Assembly (NCBI RefSeq): GCF_000485595.1
Contig: NW_014577120.1
Coordinates: forward strand, 452,494-491,486
Direction of reading: 5' to 3'
Source of the DNA: Priapulus caudatus
Taxonomy: Eukaryota > Priapulida > Priapulimorpha > Priapulimorphida > Priapulidae
DNA: 38,993 bases
In this document: positions 33,502 through 38,993 of the stretch, piece after piece
Layout of the letters: each line of letters starts with the position of its first letter
How positions within the stretch are numbered: position 1 is the first letter of the stretch
Position numbers and translations under genes: made by a program
The notes under the pieces: generated by a model
What the model was told of the DNA's origin: nothing
The model's input: only the letters and a program-made list of their open reading frames with translations
Databases searched by the model: none

Positions 33502-36395
33502 AGAGAGAGAGCAGAGAGAGAGAGAGAGGAGAGTGGAGAGAGGAAGAGAGAGAGAGAGAAGACGAGAGAGAGAGAACAGAGAGAGAGAAGAGGATCGAGA
33601 GAAGAGGAGAGAGAGAGAGAGGAGAGAGAGAGGAAGGAGAGAGAAGAGAGACGACGAGAGTTAGCATAGGCTAAAATATAGGTGGAGTGACGAACTGCAC
33701 GAGCGGAGGAATCGAGCAAGAGCTTCTGCATGTATGAGGGACAGGTTATAAATCATAAAACTGTCAGTTCTAATGTGTTCATTCGTATGAGGGTGATATC
33801 CGGGGTACTGTGATAGATATGTGCATCGGGTAATCTACCGCACATATTATATATATAAAACAGGTAGAACAGCGCTAAATATATAATATGATACTATCAT
33901 AGTGCTCATAGCAACACCTAACTATACTCATAGGCGTCTATATGTCCCCCAGGGTACGTGGCCCGGAACGTACCGCTGGGTATCGGTCGCGGTATACCGG
34001 AAGTACCCTGAGTAACTATCTGATATGGTTAGGGTTAGGGAGTAGGCGTAGGCTACTCCCTAAACTCGTTAGTGGAGTAGGCGAGGTACGGTCCGGCATA
34101 TTAGATAGTACCAGGGTACGTTCCGGTATAGCGGACCGTACCCAGGGTACGTTCCGGCAGTACCCTGGGGGACATAGACCCTCTCAGCCTAACTATATGC
34201 TCTTATTTCCCAGGCAAAGAAGACTAAAAGAAAGTCGAATGATTTTACAGAGATGGGAGACGACCATTCGTCAGATGACGATGATTTACAATTTTCCCGT
34301 CATGTAAGCTTGCATTACATTTACATTTAATTCAGATTCTATCCATAAGATGACTTGTCAGTTGACCTGTACTACCCACATAAGCTTAGTAATTAATACA
34401 CAGTCAGTGTGTTTTTAAGTCTTGTGCTGTCTACTTAAAAGTAATGGTATAATAATATAAAATATCACCATGAGGATGACAGTATACCAAAGGCCAACAC
34501 TCAGTTATCTGATACGGGAAATAGCATAGGTTTAACACACCCACACAATTGGTGTGCAAGTAGTAGCAGGTTGTAGGGTATAACAGGGCATCTAGTTCCT
34601 ATTTTTTTCCAATTTTTCCTATTTTCTGGGCAATTCCTATTTTCTCATATTTTCTGGACAAATTCCTATTTGGGGGAGGTCCCCCCCCCCTAAGTGGCAA
34701 TTAACGTGCCTTAGACACGTCGCATAAGCTGCCTTCGGCACCTTTTTATAAAAGTGCCGTTTTAATATTTCTAACTGGACCCCCCTTTTTCAAAAAGCCG
34801 GATCCGCCCATGTATACATGTACGTCATACTATTTTGGAGTAGTCTACATGTATGGGTGCTTATGCACGTATAAACTGCTTATCAATTTTAACATGCATT
34901 TCTCATTAAAACCTCAAAATATTGTTCGCATGTGATGTAACTCCAAATATGTATATTAATAAAACCATTTGTGGTGGATTGGGATGGCTGTAGGGGTGTT
35001 GGGAGGCCATCTACGCACAAATATTCCTATTTAACATGTATTTTCTCACCAAAATTCTTATTTTCCTCCTATTTTTTCACATCTGAAATTCCTATTTTCC
35101 TATTTTTTGAGCGTCACTTGTCACTTGACGCCCTGGTATAATAATAGGAACTTGAAGGTTATGGATTAAATGTCACTTTTGAGATATCTTTAGGTCATGG
35201 CCCCATTGAGAAGATTTTAACTTATGTATATAACTTACATAAATAATATTTAAGGAACCAATTGGTCTTAATACACTGAAACGAAACAGGATAGGTTTAT
35301 TTCTAGCAGGTGGATATAATTATATAGCGAGAGACCAGATTTCAAGATTGGAGAGTGACAGGATATGTGCTATCTTGTTACTCAGCAACCAATCATAATT
35401 GGACTAGAGTATATAACAACTATATATGGTATATATTTATATATATATATATATATATATAATGATTGCATAGCCCTATAGCAATAATAATGTTTTGTGT
35501 GAAGCTGTATTTGAGAAGGCTGAGATATTATTCACCATCAGATGTATTTATATAATTTCCTCCTTATTAATCTGCTTAACAGCCACGTTTATAATCATTT
35601 TGTCATAATCGTATTACAGCTTCATGCAATATCATAGTTTTCTAATTAACCTAGCTATTAGCAGTCACCCCCGTAATTTAATTGTGTCTGAATTATTTAC
35701 ATAAGCTGCTTAATTGTGCATAACAGGAGACGTCAGCCAACATAGATGACCCTTTACTGGAGCAAAGGTCAGTGGGAGTTGTAAGAGAGGAGTATAGCGA
35801 TAGGCCAACGTCTGATACAGCAGGAATAAGGGTTGATAAAGCGCGGAATGGACAGCAAGCATCAGAATCCGATACGAACGGAAACCTGCTTCAAGACATT
35901 CAGGTGTGTGAATGCGATCGATATTATTGCATCACTACGTCTACGTTTATATTCTATTCCAGCAATAGATGGCGCCAGGATGCGTAAATGCCTTGCACTG
36001 CTGCTAGATGCTAAAATTGCACCCACTCGTTATAGAAGAACAATAGGTTGAAAGCCTCTATAGCCAAGGAGACTAAAACTATGAACTCTCTAAACATTAC
36101 TTCATGTTGAAACTGGCCACTGAACTAAATAACTGGTAAAAATCTTCTGCACATTATCTTAAAGTAAGAGAAATGCTAAAAATGAAATGTGCATGCTAGC
36201 TTGCTGCTTATTGATAAACCGACACAGATGTTTTTCTTACTCTGTCTGCAGTCTGCTACCGAGATGGGTAAAGACTGTGCAACAAAGTACCTGACCAGTG
36301 TACAGGAGCGGACCAGGCGGGTTAGCCCACGGCTAAGGCGCCCAACGGATGACAAAACAGAGTTGCGTCTCATTGATGAGATAACTTCTGAGGAG
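31697..36395 (+). CDS. Unrecognised disordered protein, six exons, 3' end not found
   Basis: Exons 31697-31782, 32598-32715, 33057-33203, 34214-34303, 35727-35903 and 36252-36395 join in one frame (254 codons so far). Donors are GTCAGT, GTAATT, GTTTGT, GTAAGC, GTGTGT and GTACAT; acceptors are CAG except exon 3 (AAG). The start, MAYNKLLLDKQDSVDAALVL, is preceded by a purine-rich leader. Features are low complexity: an acidic Ser/Asp patch around residues 21-30 (HSSDDEHESS), a Lys-rich stretch (GKDKIRVSDKKENK), a second acidic run (DDHSSDDDD) in exon 4, and a basic RRVSPRLRRP segment in exon 6. No folded domain, signal peptide or membrane segment is visible. The consistent phases over six exons make a chance assembly unlikely. 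The last donor means further exons exist; none is certain before 38993. I do not recognise the family. Confidence 0.75.
31790..31839. repeat. (CGCA)n microsatellite after exon 1 of the unnamed gene
   Basis: GC and CGCA repeats begin 8 bp past the exon 1 donor. Confidence 0.9.
32282..32431. repeat. GAT trinucleotide repeat in intron 1 of the unnamed gene
   Basis: Degenerate GATGATTTTGATGCT units lead into about 12 pure GAT units (32392-32430). Confidence 0.9.
33438..33658. repeat. (GA)n tract in intron 3 of the unnamed gene
   Basis: A pure AG run of about 60 bp followed by interrupted GA-rich sequence. Confidence 0.95.
33941..34175. mobile_element. Short inverted-repeat element next to exon 4 of the unnamed gene
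   Basis: The ends TATGTCCCCCAGGGTAC and GTACCCTGGGGGACATA are exact inverted repeats. The motif GGTACGTTCCGG recurs inside (for example 34116 and 34147). No clear target duplication is seen. It ends 38 bp before exon 4. Confidence 0.6.
34584..35135. mobile_element. hAT-like MITE in intron 4 of the unnamed gene
   Basis: It starts CAGGGCATCTAGTTCCTATT and ends ACTTGACGCCCTG, flanked by GTATAA (34578-34583 and 35136-35141). The interior is rich in TTCCTATTTT repeats near both ends. No coding remains. Confidence 0.75.
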
Positions 36396-36432
36396 GTACA
36401 TATATATTTGTATAAATATATATGTGAATTAG

Positions 36433-36433
<1 letters not shown>

Positions 36434-36475
<42 letters not shown>
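36434..36475. repeat. (AT)n microsatellite
   Basis: About 20 AT units, 40 bp after the last identified exon of the unnamed gene. Confidence 0.95.
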
Positions 36476-36478
<3 letters not shown>

Positions 36479-36973
36479 AGATATGATATCTTACACGACA
36501 GGAATTTCTTTAGTGAACATTGCAATTTTTTACCCTTTCTAGTGTTTCTATTGTAATTCTGTTGTGTTCTGTTCCGTTGTGTGTTTAATATTGTGTGAAG
36601 GTCGACATAGTAGTTGGACCCAAGTCTAATTATGGGATTTATGATAAAATAGTAGAATAATACAATAAGGGTTACATAAGAAAGAGCAGGTGACCTTATG
36701 GCAGACTTACTGTGTTGGAGGCCAATTTTCCTGCCTGTGGTAGTGCACAGCATAAAGAATTTTCATTTGGCTATATGTAGTGTATATCATATATTACTTA
36801 TGTCAATAATAGCCAATAAATGGAAATTCTATAAAAACCCTAATAATAAAATTGCATCAACATCCGTGCCATGCTATATTATATTGTAAGTTTGTACGTT
36901 CAGATAAATTGGTGTTAACTCAATTGAAATGGTAACATGCGTATCAGGAGTTTTTAGTGACATGGTGTTTTAC

Positions 36974-37026
36974 CTAAAAGTCTGCTTTAGAAGCTTGGCG
37001 ACGTCTTCCACATGATTATTCGACAT
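36974..37026 (-). CDS. Weak exon candidate, MSNNHVEDVAKLLKQTF
   Basis: On the minus strand an ATG at 37026 opens MSNNHVEDVAKLLKQTF and ends two bases into the next codon at AG|GTAAAA. A T-rich stretch ending TTAG precedes it. It could be a first coding exon or, from a later acceptor, an exon following 37245-37401. It is too short to identify and may be chance. Confidence 0.2.
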
Positions 37027-37244
37027 TTTACTAATTACCAATTAAAAAAAATGTAATCCGTAACATGTATATGCCAGCCCTGATTAATGCCCAGGAAGCC
37101 CATTAGCACCCATAACCATATTCGCGTGATAATTAAATTTCATTATGAAAATACACGCGAAGTGAAGTGTTATGAATGACCTTCTGTGACATTTCGGCAG
37201 TAGGTGGCCATGTAACGACTCCGCGCCTGGTAATCACGTGATAC

Positions 37245-37401
37245 CGTGTTTCAGAACGCTGGGGATCTTCACGGGCTGGAGAACTGAATCTCCACGCTTA
37301 TCGTTGGGAAAGATGTAGACATACACATTTGCTGGCACAGAGAACGGGTCAGCAGGATACGATGACACTGAGAAAAGAATGGTTGCATAGACATGGGATA
37401 C
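37245..37401 (-). CDS. Probable internal exon of an unidentified minus-strand gene
   Basis: A 157-nt open block on the minus strand begins after a pyrimidine-rich tract ending TTTTCAG and ends at a GTATCA donor. It reads VSHVYATILFSVSSYPADPF, then VPANVYVYIFPNDKRGD, then LQPVKIPSVLKH plus one base. The balanced hydrophobic and polar composition looks like a folded beta-rich domain and unlike the surrounding GA repeat. I do not recognise the family. The rest of the gene would lie to the right of 37401 and to the left of 37245; see the weak candidate at 36974-37026. On the plus strand the same bases follow a CAG, but stop after ten codons. Confidence 0.5.
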
Positions 37402-37424
37402 CTGAAAAGGGTAGTGAGACTGAG

Positions 37425-37490
37425 ACAGAATGAAAGAGGGGGAGAGGATGACGGAGATAGAGACACAGAAGAGAGAGTGCAAGAGAGAAG

Positions 37491-37525
<35 letters not shown>

Positions 37526-37535
37526 CGAGAAGGCA
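37425..37535. repeat. GA-rich tract beside the minus-strand exon candidate
   Basis: On the minus strand this is a long pyrimidine tract, ending 24 nt before the exon at 37401. It may serve as its polypyrimidine tract. Confidence 0.85.
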
Positions 37536-37619
37536 AGGTGAAAAAAAAGGAAAAGCAGGCAGATAAAAGAGAAAGTTCAGCGACAACAAAGAATGCGGGT
37601 TCGGAAAACGAGACTTTGA

Positions 37620-38993
37620 AGAAAATGTAGATCTTTGAACCGGGAATACTCTTGATGTTTGCTGCTGTTACGATAAGGCTGTTATCATATCACAATTCGC
37701 AGTGCTTCTTACATTATTTTAATGGCTCTGATATTTTAAGGCCATGTTGCGAGGTTGCATGCTGTTAAAATATAAGGTTTAATCCTGCCCGAAACTTTCC
37801 GTTGGCTGCCAGATGTATGTATCGCTTCAATACACGTATCGCTGGGTGATATCGGAAACGTGCGATTCTACTGGATCGAACGCGTTGTGGCACGACAGCT
37901 TCTATGCTTGCTATTTGAAATGCCGTGGGCATATAATTATATCACTTTATCCCCGAACGGTGATAGCCAAGATGCTAATAAATAAATGGTAATTATTGCA
38001 TATGGCGGCTGCGTGCATGAGCCATGAGCGTGCTTAATGCTTGCTTCGCACGGTGAGGCTACCGGGAGACAGATATTACCAGGAGTGAATAATAGAGATC
38101 TCTATAGTGTCTCTATTATTCACTCCTGATATTACGAGGTATATACGCCTAAAGGTATATAATTGAGTGTGGGCGTTGGCTAGTCGGTCTTCCCTTTAAC
38201 GCTGCAGCGACAGAGAAAGGGTGTGCGTGGCGTAACGGCGATTACCCGTTAGGTGAGATGCAAGGTGTGTGCGTAGCACGCGCGTGCAGAATCGCTGATA
38301 ACGAGTGTATTTTATCAAATCGGGATCTGATGCAAATATTTATATTTTATCTTATATATATTCCTATTTGCTCATCGTTTGCTATATTGCCGTGTACAAA
38401 GATTATTATTTATATATGTAAATAAACCCTTGTGAATGTACGTCGATGTATTTATGTATATTTATGTAATTACTAGGAGAAATGTAGGCCTACAAGTCGT
38501 GCATTTCTCGTATTAGCAATAATTGTTTGATAATTGACGGCGATGAGACGCACTTTAGAATCATAATTACCTGACAATCGCCCTAAAACCACCATATTAT
38601 AAGAAGTTACACGCACGTACGCATGCGCGCACTCACGCCCGCACTCACGCACGCATGCGCGGTTACTAGGCAGAGGTGTTGTGTACATCATATCTGCGGC
38701 TACAGCGAGTTTCGTAATTTCGTTATGCGAGCGCCAGAGGAAAAAGGAGGATATGCGGGGGCAACTATAGGCTCGGGTTCGCCCGGGCGCGCGAGGTTAC
38801 TTCGCCGACGCATTGTTGCCGACGTGTATTGGAAACTCGAGCCACGTCATTCGGGCACACGCTAATTAAATGATTAGCAATTTATCTTGGAGCTCGTGTA
38901 TGGTTGATATCAACAAGGCGATTCATACGACACGGGCAGACGCCCGTAACACCGTGCTTGGCTGCATGCATGGACGTAGGTGTTTTCAGATGT
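37620..38993. other. Right end of window, no firm gene
   Basis: Contains the 49-bp hairpin at 38080. CpG and GC rise from 38600 onward (GCACGCA repeats), compatible with a promoter or first exon beyond, but no exon can be supported. Confidence 0.4.
38080..38128. mobile_element. 49-bp hairpin element, CAGGAGTGAATAATAG ends
   Basis: CAGGAGTGAATAATAGAGA pairs with TCTCTATTATTCACTCCTG. It is flanked by ATATTAC at 38073-38079 and 38129-38135. Confidence 0.75.

Noticed and set aside
37256-37286. Plus-strand last exon of the unnamed gene (NAGDLHGLEN then stop)
   Set aside because: The phase fits after a CAG, but the same bases form a far better exon on the opposite strand, and ten codons are too few to judge.

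Overview
The window is metazoan nuclear DNA. It shows split genes with short exons, introns at positions conserved with vertebrates, a U12-type AT-AC intron, a CR1/Jockey-like LINE, many DNA-transposon foldback elements and long simple-sequence tracts. Nothing prokaryotic is present. The mixture (slowly evolving intron-rich housekeeping genes, many MITE-like elements) suggests a marine invertebrate, but the phylum cannot be fixed from the sequence. A 25-base N run at 11464-11488 marks an assembly gap.

Four gene models are supported by exons I assembled by translation. (1) CDC73/parafibromin, minus strand, exons 1 and 2 only (2026-6000); it leaves the window on the left. (2) PGLS, 6-phosphogluconolactonase, plus strand, five exons (6068-8399), complete. 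Its start codon lies 67 bp from that of CDC73, so the two genes share a bidirectional promoter. (3) PPP6C, the catalytic subunit of protein phosphatase 6, minus strand, nine exons (15712-25733), complete at 305 codons plus stop, with an AT-AC U12-type intron between exons 7 and 8. (4) An unrecognised, probably disordered protein on the plus strand, six exons with matching phases (31697-36395), 3' end not found. A further minus-strand exon-like block (37245-37401) probably belongs to another gene that I cannot name.

Layout. 1-5869 holds CDC73 introns filled with inverted-repeat elements. 5870-8399 is the CDC73/PGLS head-to-head locus. 8400-15290 is intergenic, with a purine tract of about 1.5 kb, a foldback element and a minisatellite. 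15290-25733 is PPP6C and its 3' flank; its 5.3-kb first intron contains a LINE broken by a hAT-like insertion and by a tandem pair of foldback elements. 25734-31696 is intergenic, rich in microsatellites and hairpins. 31697-36395 is the unnamed gene. 36396-38993 holds the minus-strand exon candidate and another small hairpin element.

The genes are unrelated housekeeping functions: Paf1 complex transcription, oxidative pentose phosphate pathway, and a PP2A-like phosphatase. The most distinctive content is the inserted DNA. There is a family of tiny (36-58 bp, one 648 bp) hairpin elements with CARGAGT termini and mostly 7-8 bp target duplications, a tandem array downstream of PPP6C that looks derived from the gene's own last codons, and two cases of paired insertions sharing a target duplication.
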